Shown here: one piece after another, positions 17,258-25,784 of the stretch
How the letters are laid out: every line of letters begins with the position of its first letter
Position numbering within the stretch: the first letter of the stretch is position 1
NCBI GenBank assembly: GCA_020161265.1
Contig: JAIUOC010000009.1
Coordinates: 186,001-250,000 of the forward strand
Direction: 5' to 3'
DNA from: Chloroflexota bacterium
GTDB taxonomy: Bacteria > Chloroflexota > Chloroflexia > Chloroflexales > Herpetosiphonaceae
Length of the DNA stretch: 64,000 nucleotides
Made by a program: the position numbers and the translations under genes
Notes under the pieces: model-generated
Databases searched by the model: none
The model's input: the letters and a program-made list of their open reading frames with translations, nothing else
Told to the model about the DNA's origin: nothing

Positions 17258-17848
17258 TCAAATCACGCCTTTGGTGCTGGGAATCGCATCGCCCAAACGT
17301 GGATCATGTTTGGTGGCGCTATCGAGTGCCCGCGCCAAAGCTTTGAATAAGGCTTCGGCCTTGTGGTGGTCGTTGCGGCCATATTCGATTTTCGCATGCA
17401 AATTCATTCGGGCATGAATCGCAATGCTCTCAAACACATGCTCAACCAAATCGCAGGTCAAGCCACCAATGCTGGGGTTTGTCCAGCTAAAGTTGAGCAC
17501 ATGAAACGGTCGGCCACTCAGATCAAGCGCAACAAACGCTAGTGCCTCATCCATCGGCACATAGGCATGGGCGGTGCGGGTGATGCCAGCTTTATCGCCG
17601 AGCGCCCGATCAATCGCCATGCCCAAGCAAATTGCTACATCTTCAACCGAGTGATGGTCGTCGATATGCAAATCGCCATTGCAGGTCACTGCTAAATCAA
17701 ATTGACCATGACGAGCGAAACTCTCCAACATATGGTTATACATCCCGATTCCCGTATTGATCGCTACTTGACCAGAGCCATCGAGATTGAGCGTGAGCTT
17801 AATTTGGGTTTCACGGGTGTTACGTTCGATCGTTGCAATCCGAACCAT
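17258..17848 (-). CDS. hisB: Imidazoleglycerol-phosphate dehydratase
   Basis: A 196-residue enzyme for the sixth step of histidine synthesis, converting imidazole-glycerol phosphate to imidazole-acetol phosphate. The duplicated manganese-binding motifs are [14 protein letters not shown] and [12 protein letters not shown], and the conserved segments [16 protein letters not shown] and [23 protein letters not shown] match the family. Length is exactly that of monofunctional HisB. The start at 17848 places AGGA 9 bp upstream; the ATG two codons earlier is too close to it. No other his genes are in the window, so it appears to be detached from a his operon. Confidence 0.95.
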   Translation of the reverse strand: MVRIATIERNTRETQIKLTLNLDGSGQVAINTGIGMYNHMLESFARHGQFDLAVTCNGDLHIDDHHSVEDVAICLGMAIDRALGDKAGITRTAHAYVPMDEALAFVALDLSGRPFHVLNFSWTNPSIGGLTCDLVEHVFESIAIHARMNLHAKIEYGRNDHHKAEALFKALARALDSATKHDPRLGDAIPSTKGVI

Positions 17849-18044
17849 AATCATGCATCCTTTCGCTAAAGCTGCCTGATCGTACCTGCTCTGGCGATTT
17901 TTGCCAACCAGCCTTGATAACGATTTCACGCTGATAGCTCATCGCCATCTCATCAAATTTTCATCAGAATTTCAGATTAGCGCAGCATACTAGATTGGCC
18001 TGAATCATTGTTCAGGCATTAATTTGTGAAATGGATGCGCAATT

Positions 18045-18515
18045 ATGAAGGTTAGCCTCAATCGTCGCTGGTTCCCGTTGTTGGGAGCTTTTGCTGCCTA
18101 CATCGCTTGGGATCTCGTCGATCATCAAGTTCTCACGCCGCGCTCGCCAGTGTGGCTGTGTTATTTGATCGATTGGGGCGTGGCTGGGATGGCAGGTTGG
18201 TCGATTTTTATCCTGCTCGAACGTCAATATCAGCATAAAAAACCGCTGATCGATGCCAGCACGATCAACTTGCCGCCAGCGGTGTTTGCCCAATTAACCC
18301 AAGCCGCCCAAGGCTTGCAGGGTGAAATTCACGAACTGCAACAAGCAATCGGCAATTCGATCAACGAAGAGGGCATTCAACAACAGCGCAGTTTGCGGCA
18401 GGCTTTGGTTGCCAGCTATCGCGCTCAAGCAATTCTTGAGGAAGTTAGCGGGATTGTTGATAAGCCGCAAGTTGCCCCGCCGCCAGTTGAACAATTGATC
18501 ACCCAGCGCTCTTAG
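18045..18515 (+). CDS. Unknown membrane protein with coiled-coil tail
   Basis: A 156-residue protein of no family I recognise. Two hydrophobic segments (about 9-27 and 39-59) are followed by a charged, Gln-rich stretch (about 75-135) likely to be helical or coiled coil, then a Pro-rich end. The C-terminal part is predicted to be cytoplasmic if both N- and C-termini are inside. It is divergent from hisB and precedes a glycosyltransferase gene by 42 bp, with which it may be cotranscribed. Codon use looks like its neighbours. Confidence 0.65.
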   Translation: MKVSLNRRWFPLLGAFAAYIAWDLVDHQVLTPRSPVWLCYLIDWGVAGMAGWSIFILLERQYQHKKPLIDASTINLPPAVFAQLTQAAQGLQGEIHELQQAIGNSINEEGIQQQRSLRQALVASYRAQAILEEVSGIVDKPQVAPPPVEQLITQRS

Positions 18516-18557
18516 GCTGTGGTAGCATAACGATCATATTTTGCTACGAGGCCGCTA

Positions 18558-19670
18558 ATGATTGCGATTGATGCTCGTTTGAATGCCTACCGCCATGGTG
18601 GCATTGCCCAATACACCCAAAAATTGCTGACCTATTTGCCCAAGATCGCGCCTGAGCAACAATGGTTGGTACTAGAGCATCGCAAAAGCCCTAAACCTTT
18701 GGCGCTTGGCCCCAACATTCAGCGAGCACGCTTATTCACCCCGCCCCATCACCGCTTAGAACAAGTGCTTTTGCCCTTGGAAATTGGCCTGCGCCGCCCC
18801 AAACTGCTACACTCGCCTGATTTTATTCCACCGCTGTATCGCCCATTTCCTGCGGTGATCACCGTGCATGACTTAGCATTTAAATTGTTTCCTGAAATTT
18901 TGGATGCCAACGCCAGCCGTTATTATGGCCAAATTGAGCGAGCGCTGGCCTCAGCCAATGCAATTATTGCCGATTCGCAGAGCACCGCCAACGATCTCAC
19001 CAACTTGTTAAATGTTGATCCGAGGCGAATTGATGTGATTCATCTAGCAACCGATATCCAGCCAATCGCACTCGTCAGCGATGCTCAACGCCACATTGGC
19101 GATAAAACCTGGCAGGCTGATCAATTTATGCTGTTTGTTTCAACCCTAGAGCCACGCAAAAATATCCCAATGTTGCTACGAGCCTTACGAATTGCAGTTG
19201 ATCGCAAGCCGCACGCTGGCTATCGCTTGGCGTTGGCGGGGCGGCGCGGCTGGCTCGATGGCGAAATTTGGCAAACCCTCGCTGAATTACACTTAGAAGA
19301 TGTTGTAACTTGGATCGATAGCCCAAGCGATGAGGAAATTCGCTGGCTGCTGAGTGCCTGTCGCTTATATCTCAACCCTTCGCGCTATGAAGGCTTCGGC
19401 TTACCAGCCTTAGAAGCTTTGGCTTGTGGCGCGGCGGTAGTGGTAGCCGATGCCTCAAGTTTGCCTGAAGTGGTCGGCGATGCTGGCCTCAAATTGCCAG
19501 TTGCCGACCCGCTGGCATGGGCTGATGCGATTGAACATTTATGGGATGATCAAACTGCTCGGCAAGTTTTGCGTGATCAAGCTCCGGCGCAGGCCGCCAA
19601 ATTTTCGTGGCAACGCACCGCTGAGCAAACATTGGCAGTTTATCAGCGCGTGCTTGAGCGCGTTAGTTAG
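18558..19670 (+). CDS. Glycosyltransferase family 4 (GT-B fold)
   Basis: A 370-residue retaining glycosyltransferase. The N-terminal acceptor half begins MIAIDARLNAYRHGGIAQYT, a typical glycine-rich start, and the donor-binding half contains FVSTLEPRKNIPMLLRAL, SPSDEEIRWLLSACRLYLNP and the E-x7-E motif in YEGFGLPALEALACGAAVV. It has no membrane segment and probably works at the inner membrane face on a lipid- or protein-linked sugar. The donor and acceptor are unknown, and no sugar pathway neighbours help. Its end overlaps the convergent kinase gene by 8 bp. Confidence 0.9.
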   Translation: MIAIDARLNAYRHGGIAQYTQKLLTYLPKIAPEQQWLVLEHRKSPKPLALGPNIQRARLFTPPHHRLEQVLLPLEIGLRRPKLLHSPDFIPPLYRPFPAVITVHDLAFKLFPEILDANASRYYGQIERALASANAIIADSQSTANDLTNLLNVDPRRIDVIHLATDIQPIALVSDAQRHIGDKTWQADQFMLFVSTLEPRKNIPMLLRALRIAVDRKPHAGYRLALAGRRGWLDGEIWQTLAELHLEDVVTWIDSPSDEEIRWLLSACRLYLNPSRYEGFGLPALEALACGAAVVVADASSLPEVVGDAGLKLPVADPLAWADAIEHLWDDQTARQVLRDQAPAQAAKFSWQRTAEQTLAVYQRVLERVS

Positions 19671-20904
19671 CGGGAGTTTGCAGGGTAAAGACAAAGCGTG
19701 CGCCATGCTGGGGCTGGCTTTCAACCCAAACGTTGCCACCATGAGCCTCAATAATCGCCCGCACAATCGCCAAGCCCAAACCTGCCCCGCCATAATCACG
19801 CGAACGCGATTTCTCGCCGCGATAGGTGCGCTCGAAAATATGTGGCAAATCGTCGGGCTGAATGCCTTCGCCAGTATCGCTGACTTCAACATGCACGGTT
19901 TGGTTGATTGTTTGGGCTTGAATCGCGATTGTGCCATCGCTCGGCGTGTGGCGCAGCGCGTTGCTAATCAAGTTATACAACACTCGTTGCAATTTGGGCG
20001 CATTCATCAACACCAAATCGGCTTCGGGCGCAACGCTGCCACGCAATTGCACGCCATGGGCTGCGGCATGCGGCTGCAAGTTGCTCAGTGTATCAGAGAT
20101 TAAATCGCCCAGCGAGGCACGTTCTAATTCCAAGCGCAACACCCCAGCATCAAGCTGGGCCATCTCGAATAAATCATCAACTAAGGTGCTTAGGTTGGTC
20201 AATTGGGCATTGGCCGAATTGAGATAGCGCTGCTGCATGGCTGGCTCAGTTACCACGCCATCAGCCAAGGCCTCGATCATCGCCCGCACCGCCGTTAGTG
20301 GGGTACGTAAATCGTGCGAGATCGCCGCAATCAAATCGCGGCGCGATTGTTCAAGCTCGTGCTGACGCTCAGCACTTTGGGCTAAGGCATCAGCCATCTG
20401 ATTAAAATCGGCGGCCAAGATACTGACTTCATCGTTGCCATGCTCAGGAATGCGCAAAGCCAAATCGCCCTTGGCCAGCGCGGCGGCTCCTGCGCGAACC
20501 TCGGCCAAACGGGCTACCAAAACATTGCCTACCGCAATACTAAACCCCAAAGCCAGCACCAACATAAAAATCAAAACCAATAAGAGCAAGGGCAAATCGT
20601 GGTCGGTGCTGATGAACATGGCTCGCGCTACACCTTGCAACAAGGCTGCGACCAAAATTCCGCCAAGGCCAATCGCGGCGATAATTTGCGCCCGCAAACT
20701 GCGCAATAGCGAGAGCATTCGGCTTTGTAAGGCGACGATTGCCACGATGCCAGCGCCAAAGCCCAACGAGCCAAACAGCTTGACGATGCCTTCTAATTCG
20801 CTCATTGGCAGCATCAAGCCAAAGTGACCGACCAAGCTTACCAAACCCAGCGCAATCGCCAAGGTCAGCAATAAGAGGCTTGATTGATGCAAAAAACGTC
20901 TCAT
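19663..20904 (-). CDS. Sensor histidine kinase (HAMP-HisKA-HATPase)
   Basis: A 413-residue membrane kinase paired with the OmpR-type regulator just upstream. Four or more hydrophobic segments occupy about 5-135, with little extracellular sequence, so the signal may be sensed in the membrane. A HAMP domain (about 135-190) follows, then the H-box ISHDLRTPLTAVRAMIEALA, the N-box VLYNLISNALRHTP, DTGEGIQPDDLPHIFER and GGAGLGLAIVRAIIE. The ATGA overlap with the regulator (20901-20904) fixes the start and implies translational coupling. It overlaps the convergent glycosyltransferase by 8 bp. Confidence 0.92.
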   Translation of the reverse strand: MRRFLHQSSLLLLTLAIALGLVSLVGHFGLMLPMSELEGIVKLFGSLGFGAGIVAIVALQSRMLSLLRSLRAQIIAAIGLGGILVAALLQGVARAMFISTDHDLPLLLLVLIFMLVLALGFSIAVGNVLVARLAEVRAGAAALAKGDLALRIPEHGNDEVSILAADFNQMADALAQSAERQHELEQSRRDLIAAISHDLRTPLTAVRAMIEALADGVVTEPAMQQRYLNSANAQLTNLSTLVDDLFEMAQLDAGVLRLELERASLGDLISDTLSNLQPHAAAHGVQLRGSVAPEADLVLMNAPKLQRVLYNLISNALRHTPSDGTIAIQAQTINQTVHVEVSDTGEGIQPDDLPHIFERTYRGEKSRSRDYGGAGLGLAIVRAIIEAHGGNVWVESQPQHGARFVFTLQTPAN

Positions 20905-21599
20905 TGTTCGCCTGCGCTGAGTTTGTAGCCCACGCCCCAAACCGTTTGCAAATAGCGCGGTGCGGTTGGATCATCTTCGATTTTTTCGCGCAAACGCCGA
21001 ATGTGCACAGTTACGGTGCTGGTATCAGCAGAAAATGTATAGCCCCACACCAATTCCATCAACTGGTCGCGGGTAAACACGCGCTCACGATGGCGGGCCA
21101 AAAAATAGAGCAAATCAAACTCACGCGCAGTTAGGCTGATCGATTTACCCGCCACTTGCACATCGCGAGTGCGCGGATCGACCCGCAGTGAGCCAAGCTC
21201 AATCGGGCGTTCGTCAGGTGGCGGAGCATCGGGCTGCGGCTGAACACGGCGCAACACCGCTTCAACTCGCGCCACCAATTCGCGTGGGCTAAATGGCTTG
21301 ACCACATAATCATCAGCGCCAACCCCCAAGCCAATAATGCGATCGTTCTCCTCACTCTTGGCGGTGAGCATAATCACTGGCGTGCGGCGATCGCTCTGTA
21401 AGCGCCGACAAACTTCCAAGCCAGTCACTTTGGGCAACATCAGATCAAGCACGACCAAATCGGGTGGTTGTTGCCGCGCCAAGCGCAAAGCGGCCTCGCC
21501 ATCGCTGGCCTCAAGCACCGTATGGCCTTCGCGCCGCAAATACAAGCCTACCACTTCGCGAATATTCGGTTCGTCATCAACCACCAAAATATTGGCCAT
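20901..21599 (-). CDS. OmpR/PhoB-family response regulator
   Basis: A 232-residue two-component regulator. The receiver domain has the acidic pair D8-D9, the phospho-accepting D52 (VVLDLMLPKVTG), and the conserved Thr and Lys in VIMLTAKS and DDYVVKPFSPREL. The C-terminal winged helix has LTAREFDLLYFLARHRERVF and VTVHIRRLREKIEDDP, and ends with the standard VWGVGYKL. The start has AAAGGA 6 bp upstream. It is the first gene of the pair with the sensor kinase at 19663-20904. The dispersed repeat block begins about 11 bp upstream of the start codon, so its 5' untranslated region may consist of repeat. Confidence 0.94.
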   Translation of the reverse strand: MANILVVDDEPNIREVVGLYLRREGHTVLEASDGEAALRLARQQPPDLVVLDLMLPKVTGLEVCRRLQSDRRTPVIMLTAKSEENDRIIGLGVGADDYVVKPFSPRELVARVEAVLRRVQPQPDAPPPDERPIELGSLRVDPRTRDVQVAGKSISLTAREFDLLYFLARHRERVFTRDQLMELVWGYTFSADTSTVTVHIRRLREKIEDDPTAPRYLQTVWGVGYKLSAGEQ

Positions 21600-21610
21600 A
21601 CCTAATCCTT

Positions 21611-21898
21611 TAATTGATCCACGAAGGACACGAAGGGCACGAAGGTTGCAAGCGCGAAGAACGCTAAGAGCATTTTTTAGCCACGAATTGCACGAATGGC
21701 ATTTATAGGCCTTTTCTAATGATAGATCCCCGATCCCTCATCCTATGCTCTATGTTCTATATTCTTCATCCCTCATCCTTCTCATCGCTCTGCGCCTCTG
21801 GGTTAAATCCCGATCCCCAACCCCCAGCAACCAATCCCCAATTCTATGTTCTTTTTAACTTCATCCCTCATAATTCATCCTTCATCCTTACAAACATT
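21611..21898. repeat. Intergenic repeat block upstream of the OmpR-type regulator
   Basis: This 290-bp gap carries CACGAAGG-type 9-mers (21618-21660), a GCCACGAATTGCACGAATGG module (about 21679), CTCTATGTTCTATATTCTTC and CCCTCATCCTTCTCATC units, a CTCTGCGCCTCTGGGTTAA module (about 21788), and CATCCCTCATAATTCATCC. All have counterparts in 5215-5503 and in a similar order, so the two blocks look like copies of one composite element. No gene is visible. Confidence 0.8.
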
Positions 21899-22627
21899 CT
21901 ACTGGATTGGCGCAACTGCCATCAAGACTTGATATTTTTCGCACCAAATCACCACATTGGCATAGAGTGCAGGATCGAAATCGGCGGGCAGGCTGTAGTT
22001 TTGGTTGCCCTCGGAGCCTTTGAGTTTGCCTAATTCAAGGTAGCCCGCTTGTAAATCGCTGGGTTGGTTAATTTCGGCTGCCTTAGCGACAAAAATATAC
22101 ATATCTGGCCCTGCTTCAACGAAGAAATCGCTGAGGCGCAACAAATTGCTGCCATCGGGCTGCTGATAGAGCGTCGCCATCCCGCCACTTTTGTGATCGA
22201 TGCCGCGAAAACTGCCAGCACCCAAGACCACTGGCTCGGCTGGAACGGCAGTTGGCTCAACCCGCGATTCGGTGGTTGGCATTGCGGTTGGTTGGATCAT
22301 CGTATCAACTGTTGGCATTGCGGTTGGTTGCATCGTATCGTCGGTCATGGGCATGTCAGTCGGCTGCATCATATCGTCGGTCATTGACATCGCATCGGTC
22401 GGTTGCATCATATCATCAGTCATCGTCATCGCATCGGTTGGTTGCATCATATCATCGGTCATTGTCATGGCATCAGTTGGTTGCATCATGCTATCCATGG
22501 TTGGTTGAGCTGTAGCCATGGCTGCCCTGCTGGTGGTTGGAAAAGGCTCATCGACCTTGGTTGGAGCCGTGCCACAGGCCGTTAACAACCCAAAAATAAT
22601 AATCGTTGCTGAATATCGCAATTTCAT
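21899..22627 (-). CDS. Lipoprotein with tandem Met/Thr-rich repeats and a DM13 domain
   Basis: A 242-residue secreted protein. A signal peptide ends in the lipobox LLTAC (Cys about 18). A linker of tandem 13-residue units MMQPTDAMTMTDD (about 45-125; unit 39 bp) follows. The C-terminal DM13 domain (about 135-242) has its hallmarks: GAGSFRGIDHKSGGMATLY, LRLSDFFVEAGPDMYIFVAK, LKGSEGNQNYSLP, and the conserved Cys in VVIWCEKYQVL. DM13 domains are proposed to bind haem or mediate redox through the conserved Cys, but their function is not settled. The copy number of the Met-rich repeat probably varies between strains. Confidence 0.85.
   Translation of the reverse strand: MKLRYSATIIIFGLLTACGTAPTKVDEPFPTTSRAAMATAQPTMDSMMQPTDAMTMTDDMMQPTDAMTMTDDMMQPTDAMSMTDDMMQPTDMPMTDDTMQPTAMPTVDTMIQPTAMPTTESRVEPTAVPAEPVVLGAGSFRGIDHKSGGMATLYQQPDGSNLLRLSDFFVEAGPDMYIFVAKAAEINQPSDLQAGYLELGKLKGSEGNQNYSLPADFDPALYANVVIWCEKYQVLMAVAPIQ
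22345..22495. repeat. 39-bp tandem repeat within the DM13 lipoprotein gene
   Basis: About four in-frame copies of a 39-bp unit encode MMQPTDAMTMTDD. Sense-strand units begin ATGATGCAACC. Copies differ by a few silent or conservative changes, and a shortened copy precedes the DM13 domain. Confidence 0.85.
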
Positions 22628-22814
22628 CGCCGCTAGCCTCCATAAAATGTCATAGTCTAGTTATAACCGTCAGCACTTAACCAAGCCTTGCCAAAAACTT
22701 ACAAAACCCTAAACAAACCCATCCTAGAACTAAAGACTGATATGCAATTATTGGCATAGCGATATACTAATTCAATCAACATTCCAACTTCAAGCATAAC
22801 CAAAAGGAGCCGTA

Positions 22815-24179
22815 ATGGCTGAAGCAACCCGCAAGCAACCGAGCGGCATGCTCGCATTTAGCATTATGTGGTTCGGCCAAGTCGTTTCATTGCTTGGTAG
22901 CTCCATGAGCAGCTTTGCCCTGACGATTTGGGCTTGGCAAATTACAGGTCAAGCCACGGCCTTGGCGCTCGTAGGCTTTTTCTCGTTTGCCCCAAGCATT
23001 ATTGTTAGCCCCTTTGCCGGAGCCTTGGTCGATCGCTGGAATCGTAAGCTGGTGCTGATTTTGAGCGATTTAGCCACAGGCTTATCGACGATCGCTATTT
23101 TATTGCTCTACCACAACGATGCACTGCAAATTTGGCATCTGTATGTGGCCGGAGCCTTTGCCAGCATTTTTCAATCGTTTCAATGGCCAGCCTATTCGGC
23201 GGCAGTTTCGACGATGTTGCCCAAACAGCACTATGCCCGAGCCAGCGGCATGATGTCGATGGCCGAATCGGCAGCAGGGATTGTCGCGCCAGCCCTAGCC
23301 GGTTTTTTGCTGACCGTGATGGGCATCGGCGGCATCTTGATTATTGATATTGTGACCTTTGTATTTGCTGTTAGCGCCGTGCTCTTTGTTAATATTCCCC
23401 AACCAACGCAGAGCGAGGCGGGGGCGCAAGGCAAGGGCAGTTTATGGAGCGAGGCAGGCTTTGGCTTTCGCTATATTTTGGCACGCCCCAGCCTCTTGGG
23501 ATTGCAACTGACCTTTTTTATGATTAACTTCGTTGGCTCGTTTGAAGCCACCATGACCGCCCCCATGATTCTGGCCCGCACCGATAGTAACTCGGCCATT
23601 ATGGGCACGGTACAATCGGCAATGGGCATTGGCGGCGTGATCGGCGGCTTGATCCTGAGTGTGTGGGGTGGCCCGAAGCGCAAAGTTCATGGCGTGCTCG
23701 GTGGCATGGCACTCTCCAGTTTTTTTGGCGGCATTCTCATGGGGTTGGGGCAAAATACGCTTGTTTGGTCGATTGCAGGCTTTGGTTTGCTATTCGTGCT
23801 GCCAATGTTGAATGGCTCGAATCAAGCGATTTGGCAAGCCAAAGTACCACCCGATATTCAAGGGCGGGTGTTCGCGGTGCGACGTATGATCGCCCAAATT
23901 TCGGGGCCAATCGCAATTTTGATCGTTGGACCATTGGCCGATAAGCTATTTGAGCCACGCATGGCGGTTGGCGGCGCTTGGGTCGATATGTTCGGCAGTT
24001 GGGTTGGCAGTGGCAAAGGGGCGGGTATCGCCTTAATTATGGTCTTGAGTGGCATCGTTGGCATTGCCGTAGCCGTGATCGCTTATGGCGTGCGGGTCGT
24101 GCGCCATGCCGAGGATCTGATTCCTGACCATCAAGATAGCCCAAGCAGCAGCCCTGAACTGCAAGCCGAACCAGCCTAA
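22815..24179 (+). CDS. MFS transporter (major facilitator, EntS/macrolide efflux-like)
   Basis: A 454-residue inner-membrane protein with about 12 hydrophobic segments. The first helix pair and the cytoplasmic loop carry SLLGSSMSSFALTIWAWQ and the MFS signature GALVDRWNRKLVLILSD, typical of the DHA3/EntS exporter branch (MFS_3). Substrate unknown; such genes often export siderophores or drugs. The ribosome-binding site AAAGGAG is 6 bp before the start. It is monocistronic and oriented with the following S10 peptidase gene but separated from it by a plausible promoter. Confidence 0.88.
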   Translation: MAEATRKQPSGMLAFSIMWFGQVVSLLGSSMSSFALTIWAWQITGQATALALVGFFSFAPSIIVSPFAGALVDRWNRKLVLILSDLATGLSTIAILLLYHNDALQIWHLYVAGAFASIFQSFQWPAYSAAVSTMLPKQHYARASGMMSMAESAAGIVAPALAGFLLTVMGIGGILIIDIVTFVFAVSAVLFVNIPQPTQSEAGAQGKGSLWSEAGFGFRYILARPSLLGLQLTFFMINFVGSFEATMTAPMILARTDSNSAIMGTVQSAMGIGGVIGGLILSVWGGPKRKVHGVLGGMALSSFFGGILMGLGQNTLVWSIAGFGLLFVLPMLNGSNQAIWQAKVPPDIQGRVFAVRRMIAQISGPIAILIVGPLADKLFEPRMAVGGAWVDMFGSWVGSGKGAGIALIMVLSGIVGIAVAVIAYGVRVVRHAEDLIPDHQDSPSSSPELQAEPA

Positions 24180-24203
24180 AATTGACAATCAATGAGACAA
24201 AAC

Positions 24204-24231
24204 TTGTTACAATCAAATCGATTGATATGCT
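24204..24231 (+). promoter_or_regulatory. Candidate promoter of the S10 peptidase gene
   Basis: TTGTTA (24204-24209), a 16-bp spacer and TATGCT (24226-24231), ending 24 bp before the start codon. A TTGACA at 24182 is too far from any -10 element. Confidence 0.4.
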
Positions 24232-24255
24232 TCTAGTGTGAGGATATGCAACCCT

Positions 24256-25740
24256 ATGGCAGATGCAGGTAGCGCTGAAAAACGCAGCGATTCGGAAAGC
24301 CCCAAGCCGCCGCAAGAGATTGTGAGCGTGACTCATGGGCGCGTGAAAATCAAGGGCGACGATGTGCCCTACACCGCCACCGCCGGAACAATCGTGCTCT
24401 ACGAAGAAGATTCGGAGTTTAAGCAAGCGCCCAAGGCCAAAGCGACGGTATTTTATGTAGCCTACACCCGCAGCGATGTTGATGATCAAACCACCCGCCC
24501 AATCACCTTTTCGTTCAACGGCGGGCCAGGTTCGGCCTCAGTTTGGATGCACCTTGGCTTGTTGGGGCCAAAACGGGTTTTGATGGCCGATGAAACTGGT
24601 AATTTGCCAGCACCACCATTTCGCTTGGTCGAAAACGAATATTCTTTGCTCGATCAAAGCGATTTAGTCTTTATCGATCCGATTAGCACGGGCTATAGTC
24701 GTGCGGCAACTGGCGAAAATCCCAACCAATTCCATCAATTTACCAAAGATATTGAATCGATCAGCGATTTTATTCGGCTCTATACCACCCGCGCCAAGCG
24801 TTGGCTCTCGCCCAAATATATTATTGGCGAAAGCTATGGCACAACTCGCGGCTCTGCCATCACCAACTATCTGCAAAATCGCTACGGTATGTATCTGAAT
24901 GGGATTATGCTGATCTCCTCGATTCTCGATTTTCAAACCGTGGAGATGGACCCAGGCAACGATATTTCCTATGTGGTAATTTTGCCAACCTACGCCGCGA
25001 CTGCCTGGTATCACAACCAGCTTGATGCCAAATTACAATTGAGTTTGAGCGATACCTTGGCCGAAGTTGAGGCCTTTGCTGCTGGCGAATATGCTACGGC
25101 ATTGTTGCAAGGCGATAGTTTGGCCGAGGGCAAACGCCGCTCAGTTGTGCGTAAATTGGCTCGCTATACCGGTTTGAGCGAACGCTTTATCGATCAAAGT
25201 AATCTACGAATCGATCTTTTTCGCTTTCTCAAAGAATTGCTGCGCGATCAGCAACGTACGGTTGGTCGCTTGGATAGCCGCTTCGTTGGCATCGACCGCG
25301 ATCCAACCCGTGAATCCTTTGAGTATGACCCAAGCTATGCGGTGATTCATGGGCCATACAGCGCCACCTTCAACGATTATGTGCGGCGCGAACTCAAATT
25401 TGAGAGCGACGAACCCTACGAAATTCTAACTTCAAAAGTTCGGCCTTGGAAATACGATAAACACGAAAATCAATATGTGAGCGTCACCGAAGCGTTGCGC
25501 TCGGCCATCTCGCAAAATCCCTATCTCAAGGTGTTTGTGGCCAGCGGATTTTTCGATTTTGCCACACCCTACTATGCTACCTTACATACGTTCAACCATC
25601 TTGGGCTTGACCAAACCCTGCGCAACAATATCGTAATCAAGCATTATGAGGCTGGGCATATGATGTATACCCATTTGCCGTCGCTAGCCGAGCTAAAAAG
25701 CGACCTTGAAGCCTTTATCAGCCAAACCAAAAACGTCTAA
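24256..25740 (+). CDS. Peptidase S10 family protein (serine carboxypeptidase-like)
   Basis: A 494-residue alpha/beta-hydrolase of the serine carboxypeptidase family. The oxyanion-region motif FNGGPGSASVWMHLGLLGPK, the nucleophile GESYGTTRG, the catalytic Asp in FVASGFFDFATPY and His in HYEAGHMMY are all present. It lacks a signal peptide, so it is probably cytoplasmic, unlike eukaryotic vacuolar relatives. The start at 24256 is the first ATG; the frame extends to a GTG at 24238. It is bounded by a strong terminator shared with the convergent protoporphyrinogen oxidase gene. Confidence 0.9.
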   Translation: MADAGSAEKRSDSESPKPPQEIVSVTHGRVKIKGDDVPYTATAGTIVLYEEDSEFKQAPKAKATVFYVAYTRSDVDDQTTRPITFSFNGGPGSASVWMHLGLLGPKRVLMADETGNLPAPPFRLVENEYSLLDQSDLVFIDPISTGYSRAATGENPNQFHQFTKDIESISDFIRLYTTRAKRWLSPKYIIGESYGTTRGSAITNYLQNRYGMYLNGIMLISSILDFQTVEMDPGNDISYVVILPTYAATAWYHNQLDAKLQLSLSDTLAEVEAFAAGEYATALLQGDSLAEGKRRSVVRKLARYTGLSERFIDQSNLRIDLFRFLKELLRDQQRTVGRLDSRFVGIDRDPTRESFEYDPSYAVIHGPYSATFNDYVRRELKFESDEPYEILTSKVRPWKYDKHENQYVSVTEALRSAISQNPYLKVFVASGFFDFATPYYATLHTFNHLGLDQTLRNNIVIKHYEAGHMMYTHLPSLAELKSDLEAFISQTKNV

Positions 25741-25746
25741 AATAGC

Positions 25747-25782
25747 AAGCCCACGGCAAATCTAAATGCCGTGGGCTTTTTA
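25747..25782. terminator. Bidirectional intrinsic terminator
   Basis: AAGCCCACGGCA (25747-25758) and TGCCGTGGGCTT (25767-25778) pair perfectly around an 8-base loop and are followed by TTTT. It separates the convergent S10 peptidase and protoporphyrinogen oxidase genes. Confidence 0.9.
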
Positions 25783-25784
25783 AA

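Noticed and set aside
17998-18017. GCCTGAA/TTCAGGC inverted repeat between hisB and the next gene
   Set aside because: Only 7 bp and away from a clear promoter, so I could not support it as an operator or terminator.
22345-22495. Regular repeats considered as a CRISPR array
   Set aside because: Units are adjacent without unique spacers and lie in frame in a lipoprotein gene.
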